A stretch of DNA of 64,000 nucleotides from Membranipora membranacea. Its lineage: Eukaryota > Bryozoa > Gymnolaemata > Cheilostomatida > Membraniporidae. This document shows, piece after piece, positions 44,908 through 57,132 of this stretch. The stretch spans positions 21,240,162-21,304,161 of the forward strand of contig OU612067.1 in the NCBI GenBank assembly GCA_914767715.1, read 5' to 3'. Below the pieces are notes generated by a model. It was given only the letters and a program-made list of their open reading frames with translations, did not search any database and had not been told where the DNA came from. Positions within the stretch are counted from its first letter, which is position 1; every line of letters starts with the position of its first letter. A program made the translations under genes and the position numbers.

Positions 44908-47900
44908 TGACAAAAGTGGCCCCCGTTAAAAATGTCGCTGACGCCAAACTAAAAGGGGCAGCCCGAAACGGGTTTCAGTTCCAAAGTCAGCATGAAATTC
45001 CCCACGGTTTAGAGTAGGTTATGAGGAAATCTATTTTTTGAACTGGCCGTAAAAAAAGCAAAGGGTCCCCCCTTTGTTACTTTTTTTAATTTTAAAGTCG
45101 CTCTCATTTCCGTTCTATTTATCGTAGGATCTTCATATTCTGGAATTTGAATGAGGCCAATGAGGCCATCAACTGGTCCGAGTTGTAAAGAATTCCGATG
45201 GCTATTTAAATTTTTTACCCTGCGTTTGGCATGTTTTTTAATGACAAAAGTGGCCCCCGTTAAAAATGTCGCTGACGCCAAACTAAAAGGGGCATCCCGA
45301 AACGGGTTTCAGTTCCAAAGTCAGCATGAAATTCCCCACGGTTTAGAGTAGGTTATGAGGAAATCTATTTTTTGAACTGGCCGTAAAAAAAGCAAAGGGT
45401 CATCCCTTTGTTACTTTTTTTAATTTTAAAATTGCTCTCATTTCCGTTCTATTTATCGTAGGATCTTCATATTCTGGAATTTGAATGAGGCCAATGAGGC
45501 CATCAACTGGTCCGAGTTTGAAAGACTTCCGATGGCTATTTAAATTTTTTACCCTGCGGTTGGCATGTTTTTCAATGACAAAAGCGGCCCCCGTTAAAAA
45601 TGTCGCTGACGCCAAACTAAAAGGGGCAGCCCGAAACGGGTTTCAGTTCCAAAGTCAGCATGAAATTCCCCACGGTTTAGAGTAGGTTATGAGGAAATCT
45701 ATTTTTTGAACTGGCCGTAAAAAAAGCAAAGGGTCCCCCCTTTGTTACTTTTTTTAATTTTAAAATCGCTCTCATTTCCGTTCTATTTATCGTAGGATCT
45801 TCATATTCTGGAATTTGAATGAGGCCAATGAGGCCATCAACTGGTCCGAGTTTGAAAGAATTCTGATGGCTATTTAAATTTTTTACCCTGCGTTTGGCAT
45901 GTTTTTTAATGACAAAAGTGGCCCCCGTTAAAAATGTCGCTGACGCCAAACTAAAAGGGGCAGCCCAAAACGGGTTTCAGTTCCAAAGTCAGCATGAAAT
46001 TCCCCACGGTTTAGAGTAGGTTATGAGGAAATCTATTTTTTGAACTGGCCGTAAAAAAAGCAAAGGGTCCCCCCTTTGGTACTTTTTGTAATTTTAAAGT
46101 CGCTCTCATTTCCGTTCTATTTATCGTAGGATCTTCATATTCTGGAATTTGAATTAGGCCAATGAGGCCATCAACTGGTCCGAGTTTTAAAGATTTCCGA
46201 TGGCTATTTAAATTTTTTACCATGCGTTTGGCATGTTTTTTAATGACAAAAATGGCCCTCGTTAAAAATGTCGCTGACGCCAAACTAAAGGGGGCAGCCC
46301 CAAACGAGTTTCAGTTCCAAAGTCAGCATGAAATTCCCCACGGTTTAGAGTAGGTTAGGAGGAAATCTGTTTTTTGAATTGGCCGTAAAAACAGCAAAGG
46401 GTCCCCCCTTTGTTACTTTTTTAAATTTTAAAGTCGCTCTCATTTCCGTTCTATTTATCGTAGGATCTTCATATTCTGGAATTTGAACGAGGCCCATGAG
46501 ACCACCAACTGGTCCGAGTTATAAAGAATTCCGACGGCTATTTAAATTTTTTACCCTGCGTTTGGCATGTTTTTTAATGACAAAAATGGCCCTCGTTAAA
46601 AATGTCGCTGACGCCAAACTAAAAGGGGCAGCCCCAAACGGGTTTCAGTTCCAAAGTCAGCATGAAATTCCCCATGGTTTAGAGTAGGTTAGGAGGAAAT
46701 CTATTATTTGAACTGACCGTAAAAATAGCAAAGGGTCCCCCCTTTGTTACTATTTTCAATTTTAAAGTCGCTCTCATTTCCGTTCTATTTATTGTAGGAT
46801 CTTCATATTCAGGAATTTGAATGAGGCCAATGAGGTTATCAACTGGTCCAAGTTTGAAAGAATTCCTATGGCTATTTAAATATATTTCCCTGCGTTTGGC
46901 ATGTTTTTTAATGACAAAAGTGGCCCTCGTTAAAAATGTCGCTGACGCCAAACTAAAAGGGGCAGCCCCAAACGGGTTTCAGTTCCAAAGTCAGCATGAA
47001 ATTCCCCACGGTTTAGAGTAGGTTATGAGGAAATCTATTTTTTGACCTGGCCGTAAAAAAAGCAAATGGTCCCGCCTTGGTTACTTTTTTTAATTTTAAA
47101 GTCGCTCTCATTTCTGTTCCATTTATCGTAGGATCTTCATATTCTGGAATTTGAATGAGGCCAATGAGGCCATCAACTGGTCCGTGTTTGAAAGAATTCC
47201 GATGGCTATTTAAATTTTTTACCATGCGTTTGGCATGTTTTTTAATGACAAAAGTGACCCTCGTTAAAAATGTCGCTGACGCCAAACTAAAGGGGGCAGC
47301 CTGAAACGGGTTTCAGTTCGTAAGTCAGCATGAAATTCCCCGCGGTTTAGAGTAGGTTATGAGGAAATCTATTTTTTGAACTGGCCGTAAAAAAAGCAAA
47401 GGGTCCCCCCTTTGTTACTTTTTTTAATTTTAAAGTCGCTCTCAATTCCGTTCTATTTATGGTAGGATCTTCATATTCTGGAATTTGAATGAGGCCAATG
47501 AGGCCATCAACTGGTCCGAGTTTGAAAGAATTCCGATGGCTATTTAAATTTCTTACCCTGCGTTTGACATGTTTTTTAATGACAAAAGTGGCCCCCGTTA
47601 AAAGTGTCGCTGACGCCAAACTAAAAGGGGCAGCCCGAAACGGGTTTCAGTTCCTAAGTCAGCATGAAATTCCCCACGGTTTAGAGTAGGTTATGAGGAA
47701 ATCTATTTTTTGAACTGGCCGTAAAAAAGCAAAGGGTCCCCCCTTTGTTACTTTTTTTAATTTTAGAGTCGCTCTCATTTCCGTTCTATTTATCGTAGGA
47801 TCTTCATATTCTGGAATTTGAATGAGGCCAATGAGGCCATCAACTGGTCCGAGTTTGAAAGAATTCCGTTGGCTATTTAAATTTTTTACCCTGCGTTTGG

Positions 47901-50900
47901 CATGTTTTTTAATGACAAAAATGGCCCTCGTTAAAAATGTCGCTGACGCCAAACTAAAAGGGGCAGCCCCAAACGGGTTTCAGTTCCAAAGTCAGCATGA
48001 AATTCCCGATGGTTTAGAGTAGGTTAGGAGGAAATCTATTATTTGAACTTACCGTAAAAAAAGCAAAGGGTCCCCCCTTTGTTACTATTTTCAATTATAA
48101 AGTCGCTCTCATTTCCGTTCTATTTATTGTAGGATCTTCATATTCAGGAATTTGAATGAGGCCAATGAGGTTATCAACTGGTCCAAGTTTGAAAGAATTC
48201 CTATGGCTATTTAAATATATTTCCCTGCGTTTGGCATGTTTTTTAATGACAAAAGTGGCCCTCGTTAAAAATGTCGCTGACGCCAAACTAAAAGGGGCAG
48301 CCCCAAACGGGTTTCAGTTCCAAAGTCAGCATGAAATTCCCCACGGTTTAGAGTAGGTTAGGAGGAAATCCATTTTTTGAACGGGCCGTAAAAAAAGCAA
48401 AGGGTCCCTCCTTTGTTACTTTTTTTAATTTCAAAGTCGCTCTCATTTCCGTTCTATTTATTGTACGATCTTCACATTCTGGAATTTGAATGAGGCCAAT
48501 GAGGCCATCCACTGGTCCGAGTTTGAAAGAATTCCGATGGCTATTAAAATTTTTTACCCCGCGTTTGGCATGTTTTTTGATGACAAAAGTTGCGCTCGTA
48601 AAAAATGTCGCTGACGCCAAACTAAAGGGGGCAGCCCCAAACGAGTTTTAGTTCCAAAGTCAGCATGAAATTCCCCACGGTTTAGAGTAGGTTGGGAGGA
48701 AATCTATTTTTTGAACTGGCTGTAAAAAAAGCAAAGGGTCCCCCATTTGTTACTTTTTTTAATTTTAAAGTCGCTCTCATTTCCGTTCTATTTATCGTAG
48801 GATCTTCATATTCTGGAATTTGAATGAGGCCATCAACTGGTCCGAGTTTGAAAGAATTCCGATGGCTATTTAAATATTTTACCCTGCGTTTGGCATGTTT
48901 TTTAATGACAAAAGTTGCGCTCGTTAAAATTGTCGCTGACGCCAAACTAAAGGGGGCAGCCCCAAACGAGTTCTAGTTCCAAAGTCAGCATGAAATTCCC
49001 CACGGTTTAGAGTAGGTTATGAGGAAATCTATTTTTTGAACTGGCCGTAAAAAAAGCAAAGGGTCCCCCCTTTGGTGCTTTTTGTAATTTTAAAGTCGCT
49101 CTCATTTCCGTTTTATTTATCGTAGGATCTTCATATTCTGGAATTTGAATTAGGCCAATGAGGCCATCAACTGGTCCGAGTTTTAAAGATTTCCGACGGC
49201 TATTTAAATTTTTTACCCTGCGTTTGGCATGTTTTTTAATGACAAAAATGGCCCTCGTTAAAAATGTCGCTGACGCCAAACTAAAGGGGGCAGCCCCAAA
49301 CGAGTTTCAGTTCCAAAGTCAGCATGAAATTCCCCACGGTTTAGAGTAGGTTATGAGGAAATCTATTTTTTGAACTGGCCGTAAAAAAAGCAAAGGGTCC
49401 CCCCTTTGTTACTTTTTTTAATTTTAAAGTCGCTCTCATTTCTGTTCCATTTATCGTAGGATCTTCATATTCTGGAATTTGAATGAGGCCAATGAGGCCA
49501 TCAACTGGTCCGTGTTTGAAAGAATTCCGATGGCTATTTAAATTTTTTACCATGCGTTTGGCATGTTTTTTAATGACAAAAGTGACCCTCGTTAAAAATG
49601 TCGCTGACGCCAAACTAAAGGGGGCAGCCCGAAACGGGTTTCAGTTCGTAAGTCAGCATGAAATTCCCCGCGGTTTAGAGTAGGTTATGAGGAAATCTAT
49701 TTTTTGAACTGGCCGTAAAAAAAGCAAAGGGTCCCCCCTTTGTTACTTTTTTTAATTTTAAATTCGCTCTCATTTCCGTTCTATTTATCGTAGGATCTTC
49801 ATATTCTGGAATTTGAATGAGGCCAATGAGGCCATCAACTGGTCCGAGTTTGAAAGAATTCCGATGGCTATTTAAATTTCTTACCCTGCGTTTGACATGT
49901 TTTTTAATGACAAAAGTGGCCCCCGTTAAAAGTGTCGCTGACGCCAAACTAAAAGGGGCAGCCCGAAACGGGTTTCAGTTCCTAAGTCAGCATGAAATTC
50001 CCCACGGTTTAGAGTAGGTTATGAGGAAATCTATTTTTTGAACTGGCCGTAAGAAAGCAAAGGGTCCCCCCTTTGTTACTTTTTTTAATTTTAGAGTCGC
50101 TCTCATTTCCGTTCTATTTATCGTAGGATCTTCATATTCTGGAATTTGAATGAGGCCAATGAGGCCATCAACTGGTCCGAGTTTGAAAGAATTCCGTTGG
50201 CTATTTAAATTTTTTACCCTGCGTTTGGCATGTTTTTTAATGACAAAAATGGCCCTCGTTAAAAATGTCGCTGACGCCAAACTAAAAGGGGCAGCCCCAA
50301 ACGGGTTTCAGTTCCAAAGTCAGCATGAAATTCCCCATGGTTTAGAGTAGGTTAGGAGGAAATCTATTATTTGAACTTACCGTAAAAAAAGCAAAGGGTC
50401 CCCCCTTTGTTACTATTTTCAATTATAAAGTCGCTCTCATTTCCGTTCTATTTATCATAGGATCTTCATATTCAGGAATTTGAATGAGGCCAATGAGGTT
50501 ATCAACTGGTCCAAGTTTGAAAGAATTCCTATGGCTATTTAAATATATTTCCCTGCGTTTGGCATGTTTTTTAATGACAAAAGTGGCCCTCGTTAAAAAT
50601 GTCGCTGACGCCAAACTAAAAGGGGCAGCCCCAAACGGGTTTTAGTTCCAAAGTCAGCATGAAATTCCCCACGGTTTAGAGTAGGTTAGGAGGAAATCCA
50701 TTTTTTGAACGGGCCGTAAAAAAAGCAAAGGGTCCCTCCTTTGTTACTTTTTTTAATTTCAAAGTCGCTCTCATTTCCGTTCTATTTATTGTACGATCTT
50801 CACATTCTGGAATTTGAATGAGGCCAATGAGGCCATCCACTGGTCCGAGTTTATAAGAATTCCGATGGCTATTTAAATTTTTTACCCCGCGTTTGGCATG

Positions 50901-53270
50901 TTTTTTGAAGACAAAAGTTTCGCTCGTAAAAAATGTCGCTGACGCCAAACTAAAGGGGGCAGCCCCAAACGAGTTTCAGTTCCAAAGTCAGCATGAAATT
51001 CCCCACGGTTTAGAGTAGGTTGGGAGGAAATCTATTTTTTGAACTGGCTGTAAAAAAAGCAAAGGGTCCCCCATTTGTTACTTTTTTTAATTTTAAAGTC
51101 GCTCTCATTTCCGTTCTATTTATCGTAGGATCTTCATATTCTGGAATTTGAATGAGGCCATCAACTGGTCCGAGTTTGAAAGATTTCCGATGGCTATTTA
51201 AATATTTTACCCTGCGTTTGGCATGTTTTTTAATGACAAAAGTTGCGCTCGTTAAAATTGTCGCTGACGCCAAACTAAAGGGGGCAGCCCCAAACGAGTT
51301 CTAGTTCCAAAGTCAGCATGAAATTCCCCACGGTTTAGAGTAGGTTATGAGGAAATCTATTTTTTGAACTGGCCGTAAAAAAAGCAAAGGGTCCCCCCTT
51401 TGTTACTTTTTATAATTTTAAAGTCGCTTTCATTTCCGTTCTATTTATCGTAGGATCTTCATATTCTGGAATTTTAATGAGGCCAATGAGGCCATCAACC
51501 GGTGCGAGTTTGAAAGAATTCCGATGGCTTTTTAAATTTTTTACCCTGCGTTTGGCATGTTTTTTAATGACAAAAATGGCCCTCGTTAAAAGTGTCGCTG
51601 ACGCCAAACTAAAAGGGGCAGCCCCAAACGGGTTTCAGTTCCAAAGTCAGCATGAAATTCCCCACGGTTTAGAGTAGGTTAGGAGGAAATCTATCTTTTG
51701 AACTGGCCGTAAAAAAAGCAAAGGGTCCCCCCTTTGGTACTTTTTGTAATTTTAAAGTCGCTCTCATTTCCGTTCTATTTATCGTAGGATCTTCATATTC
51801 TGGAATTTGAATTAGGCCAATGAGGCCATCAACTGGTCCGAGTTTTAAAGATTTCCGACGGCTATTTAAATTTTTTACCCTGCGTTTGGCATGTTTTTTA
51901 ATGACAAAAATGGCCCTCGTTAAAAATGTCGCTGACGCCAAACTAAAGGGGGCAGCCCCAAACGAGTTTTAGTTCCAAAGTCAGCATGAAATTCCCCACG
52001 GTTTAGAGTAGGTTATGAGGAAATCTATTTTTTGAACTGGCCGTAAAAAAAGCAAAGGGTCCCCCCTTTGTTACTTTTTTTAATTTCAAAGTCGCTCTCA
52101 TTTCTGTTCCATTTATCGTAGGATCTTCATATTCTGGAATTTGAATGAGGCCAATGAGGCCATCAACTGGTCCGAGTTTGAAGGAATTCCGATGGCTATT
52201 TAAATATTTTACCCTGCGTTTGGCATGTTTTTAATGACAAAAGTTGCGCTCGTTAAAATTGTCGCTGACGCCAAACTAAAGGGGGCAGCCTGAAACGGGT
52301 TTCAGTTCGTAAGTCAGCATGAAATTCCCCGCGGTTTAGAGTAGGTTATGAGGAAATCTATTTTTTGAACTGGCCGTAAAAAAAGCAAAGGGTCCCCCCT
52401 TTGTTACTTTTTTTAATTTTAAATTCGCTCTCATTTCCGTTCTATTTATCGTAGGATCTTCATATTCTGGAATTTGAATGAGGCCAATGAGGCCATCAAC
52501 TGGTCCGAGTTTGAAAGAATTCCGATGGCTATTTAAATTTCTTACCCTGCGTTTGACATGATTTTTAATGACAAAAGTGGCCCTCGTTAAAAATGCCGCT
52601 GACGCCAAACTCAAAGGGGCAGCCCCAAACAGGTTTCAGTTCCAAAGTCAGCATGAAATTCCCCACAGTTAAGAGTAGGTAAGGATGAAACCTGTTTTTT
52701 TAACTGGCCGTAAAAAAAGCAAAGAATCCCCCCTTTGTTACTTTTTTAAATTTTAAAGTCGCTCTTATTTCCGTTCTATTTATCGTAGGATCTTCATATT
52801 CTTGAATTTGGATGAGGCCATCAACTGGTCCGATTTTTAAAGAATTCTGATGGCTTTTTAGTTTTTTCACCCTCCGTTCAGCATCCCTTTTATGACAAAA
52901 GAGGCCTCCTTGAAAATGTTGCTGACGCCAAACTAAGAGGAGCAACCCGAAGGGATTTCACATTTAAAGTCAGCCTGAAATTCTCCACGGTTTAGAGTAG
53001 GTTAGAAGGAAATCTATTTTTTAAAGTGGCTGTAAAAACGCCAAAGCTCCCACTTTGTTACTTTTTTGAGTTTTAAAATTGTTTACATTTCTGTTCTATT
53101 TATCGTAGGATCTTCATCTTTTGGAATTTGAATGAGGCCAATGAGGCCATCAACTGGTCAGAACTTGAAAGAGTTCTAAAGAGTTTTGATTTTTGACACG
53201 TCATAAATTTGATAATGATGCACCCTGATCTTAAAAAAAGACAAGGGGATCTCCGTTGTTACTTTTCCGT
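44900..53270 (+). repeat. Satellite array, right arm and its decaying edge
   Basis: About 25 monomers in the same orientation as the left arm. Monomer classes seen at 8.6-12.9 kb recur here (46.7-52.3 kb) with the same neighbours, about 2,328 bp apart. From about 52615 the units become more diverged, with indels. After 53171 only fragments remain recognisable, such as a TTAAAAAAAGACAAGGGG echo of the unit at 53232. This is typical of the frayed edge of a satellite block. Confidence 0.96.
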
Positions 53271-55709
53271 GTTTGAGCCGACATAGCATCTAAATATATG
53301 GCTAATAAGATGATGCAAACCAAAATCAAGCATTTAAGTCAGCATGTATATCTACAAGATATGGTACGGGTTGTGTTTTTGGCCCCTGTTAGAGATGAGT
53401 TGCTATTTTTCTCCCGGTTAAACTATGATTCCTTATTGCAGTATTGGCAACCCATCAAGCTTGTGTTTTTGGTTTGGGGTTTTGGGCTTGCGGTTTTGGG
53501 CTCGCAGCTTTGGGTTTTGGAATTTGGGTTCCAGGTTCCAGGTTCGGGTTTTGGGTTCGGGTTTGAGGTTCGTGCATCAAATTTACTTAAAGACAAGTTC
53601 TCAGATGCCCGAGCTGCTTCTTTTTTGAGCGGTTTACATCTTTTTTCAGTGTTTACACTGTATTTTGCGGATTATAAAATCATCATCATACTCTTCCTAT
53701 TAGTCAACCAAAGTTTTGCAGATTAACTTTCAAAGAAACAAAGACATTTTGAAATGAGCATGTATCATTAACCAAGGTTTTCCGCCCTCTTCATTTTCCA
53801 TGCGCTCTTTATCAGGCATAAAATCTCATCATCTCTAGTTAATATCTTTCATTAGTAATGATCGGCAATCAAACCACGTCATAACTTTGGAACAATTACT
53901 TTATGCCTAATGTTTAAAGGACTAACAAATAGTTATAACATCACTTCACTCCTCAAACTTCAAACATCTCAAATATTTAGAATGGGTCATGTAGCAATAA
54001 CCTGCCTCATAAAACAATGCCAAAATATCTCTGTCTGGTCAGGGTTTGATAGACTAATGATATCTTTTGACTCTTAGCCTTGGCTGTCAGTCAACTTGTA
54101 TCAGCTGCCAGCTCTAATTATATTCCATCTTACCTCTTCATAATGACATATGACACGTTTGCAAAGGATGGTATATGGATAATTAGTGTATTGAAGTCAG
54201 GCTTACCTTGGTTCTTTCAATTGTTTCTGGCGCTAAAGATTGTGATTGTTACCACTGAGGTTGATGACGATGATTGATGATATCCTAAATATGAATTTGG
54301 AGTACATAGAGAAAGGGTGTTCATATTTTGCTCATTAGCATCTTTGATGCTCATCAGCTGCACAATCCATTAGGCCTATCATTCATGTGACATTTCAAGT
54401 TTGATTAAAGGAGTATCTAGTTTCTTTACTCATTGACATCTTCTGTCAGTAGAGGTTTGAGAGCTTTAAAATTGTAATTGAAAAAACAGTAATAATATTA
54501 TATATTAGCCTTAACCTTTATTAAGGTTCATCTTGATTATTCTTATCAAGTTTTTGAATGAAACTGCCTTGAGATGCATGTGAATAATAATCCCATGCCT
54601 ATTACTTCTAGGCCATCCCAAGCATTCATAAGAATCCACGAATTAGTGGTGAAAAACACAGTATTGCTTTTGTGGAGAAAATATACCAGTTTATAACTTT
54701 GCTTCAGTAATTGGGTGTAATTGAAATTCTGACCGCTTAAGTGTTGTGAATTGACTGACGTCCCAATAACGACAATTAGAAACTCAGGCAAGCTACTTGA
54801 CAAATCTTTTCAAGAGGTCGGCTGTAGCACTACTGACTTTTTTGCCCAAACGAAGATGGGAAATTCTTCCCAACAATCATATATGCATTGCAGTATGCTC
54901 CGTCAGTGTCAGATATGTTTTCCTCAAACATCTGTCAGAAAGACTCTTATAGCAATATCATTTGGCCAGTGGAACAGATCAATTAACTTAGAATGCAAAT
55001 TTATATTTGTCATCAAGCATTTTTACAAAGCGATAACTGGACATTATTGGACTACATAGTTTTACAGAAGGATACTTTGGAGCAAGCTTATGGATTAAAA
55101 AACCTAAAAGGCTTCCTACCCAATGGTACACACCAGTTCAAGGCTTTCAGTAAAACATTAATCGGATTTATGAGCAGATCAAGTAACTGCTGAGGATTTT
55201 TCAGGTTTATCAGTAAACTGATTTTGTCATCAAATGCTATATTATATGTTACAATATTTTAACATAATCAATAATTCATTAAAATTTACTTTATGAATCT
55301 TGATACTCTTGCGATATGCACAATATGACTTTCTATTATCCTTATACCGCATTAATTATTCTATAACAGAGTGGTGACGATTATCTGCAGGCATAGCCCT
55401 AAGAGCAGGTATCATCACAGGTAGGGACAGGTTTTATAGTGTGATATACGCTAAATTATTTGGTGATTTATATTTTCATCATGGAGCAAATAGCTCCATG
55501 GAGTTCAAAAAGATGAGAATACTATTAAGTTACAAATAGTTTGTGTTTGTCAATTTCTCTGTCCGAGAAAGTCAAAAGTTAGAAAAACCTTTTTTTCGCA
55601 TTGAAATTAGAACTGAATTGGTTGGAAACAATTGGTGGGATGGGAAAATATTGTTTGTCCAAATAATCATTGCCAATTAACATATTATCATTTTTCTTAT
55701 TTATTACAG
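53271..55709. other. Host flank without a confident gene
   Basis: It contains a G/T-rich low-complexity stretch (53460-53575) of TTTGGGTTTTGG-like runs, which creates an artificial Gly/Phe-rich frame at 53298-53726. It also contains one copy of a dispersed repeat (about 54610-54705) that also flanks the 7.3-kb element. Frames at 54751-55193 are not recognisable proteins. Confidence 0.45.
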
Positions 55710-55717
55710 CCAACAAT

Positions 55718-56021
55718 ATGCCGAGGATCTGCCTAGTTTTGTGTGTTATTTTAATTGGCATAGCGAATGCACTTGGTATGGAGGCTGCCTTTGAGTCACA
55801 CTATATAGACAACATCCAACAGTCATCACTGCACTCCAAATCTGGTATTTCTTGTGGCAATGCTTGCCTACATGAAAATGATACATGCAAAGGATTCAGG
55901 CACCAAGATTCTGGTGATTATATAAATTGCTTCTTTTACCAATGGCTGACACTTGGAGGAGAAGAAACTGCAGCATTCATTATCAACAAGCCAGTCTACG
56001 TGACCCAATACATGATGTTAG
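55718..56021 (+). CDS. Secreted protein, signal peptide plus PAN/apple-like domain (first coding exon)
   Basis: The exon follows a TTATTACAG acceptor (55709) and ends at a GTAAGC donor (56022), giving 101 codons plus one base. ATG at 55718 opens a clear signal peptide (about residues 1-20: basic start, hydrophobic LVLCVILIGIA, small residues at the end). The mature part has the spacing SCGNACLHENDTCKGF...NCFF, like PAN/apple modules, which are disulfide-rich extracellular binding folds. The protein is incomplete: later exons were not found before 56649, where a transposon begins, so they may lie beyond the element or outside the window. Receptor or lectin roles are common for such proteins, but the ligand cannot be inferred. 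Confidence 0.6.
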
Positions 56022-56639
56022 GTAAGCACCATATTGTTCTCACAGATTAAAAAAAATATTAAACACTTTCTAATTTCAATATCTGAGTTTATTAATAGTG
56101 AGAGTCTTTGATTATCTAAAATTAATTTTTTTTTTTAAAAGGAATTTGTATCATAAATAATTAAGCTTCAATGTCTTGTGAATAATTAGTAGGCATTTTT
56201 TCTACCTTCATGAAATTTCTCGTCTATGATAGAAAGAAAAAGCAATTATTGATAGAAAGAATTATGATAGAAAGAAAAAGCAATTAAATTTATGTTATGC
56301 CTGAGACTAGATGCGTGCAGCCAATGCTCTCAATTTCAGACCTGCATAGTTCGGCTTCTTTAATGGAGAATTTTTCTGGGAGGCAACATCTTTTGTATTA
56401 TGTTTTATCTCTTGATGCCAGACGCATATTTTTTATTTGATACATTAATTAAAACCTCTCAAGTCAGCCTCTCTGAGATGAACTAAGATCCACACATTTA
56501 TGAATTTAATTAACCCTTTGCAATGTCATAATGGGATTTTAATTATACCCGGCTGCCATATGAGGAGTTACTATTAAGTATTTTATAATTTAGATGTGGC
56601 TGTTTTTCTTTGGGTATTGAACATCAATATGAATCAATG

Positions 56640-56648
56640 GGTTTGTGG
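56640..56648. repeat. Target-site duplication of the 7.3-kb element, left copy
   Basis: GGTTTGTGG, repeated exactly at 63946-63954. The boundary could shift by two bases, because TA occurs at both the element ends and the flank. Confidence 0.8.
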
Positions 56649-56749
56649 TAGTTAAAGAGCTCTAACTCCGGTGGTTCAGTGGCATTACATTATCATCTCC
56701 CCTCTCCGTTAGAGAAAACATCTCTATATATAAGGAGTTGTGTGCCCCT
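56649..56749 (+). repeat. Left TIR, 101 bp
   Basis: Exact inverted partner of 63845-63945. It contains an internal palindrome (AGAGCTCT) near the tip and the octamer TATATATA. Confidence 0.95.
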
Positions 56750-57132
56750 TTTTATCAAAAACTGAATATTCTAATTCACTGGAAAGTTCCTATCTGCAAT
56801 GCAATATAATTAGACACAATGGATGTAGAATTTTTCAAATATTCTGAAAATATCTATGGTTAGCTGGGCTGTTGCTTTTATGAGAATATAAATGCCAAAG
56901 AAAGAGTTTTGAAAAAATTCAGCCTAGAATTTCTAGCAAAATCATAAACTTTGTGATAGGGTGATCATTTTCAGATGGACTCGTTGTTTTCCTCTTTCAC
57001 ACTGTCTGCTTCACTCATCACAGGTCAGATTAGGTGAGACCTTGCACAGCTTGAGTTATAAAATTTCTGCAGGACTTTCTGACTTCATTTCTGTTTGTTC
57101 TAACTAGAGGATTTTCTTGCTCTACCAACACA

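Noticed and set aside
1-53270. CRISPR-like array
   Set aside because: Units are 333 bp and identical throughout, with no unique spacers; this is eukaryotic satellite DNA.
53298-53726. 142-residue frame rich in Gly, Phe, Trp and Leu
   Set aside because: It is generated by a low-complexity TTTGGG/TTCGGG tract, with no domain or splice support.
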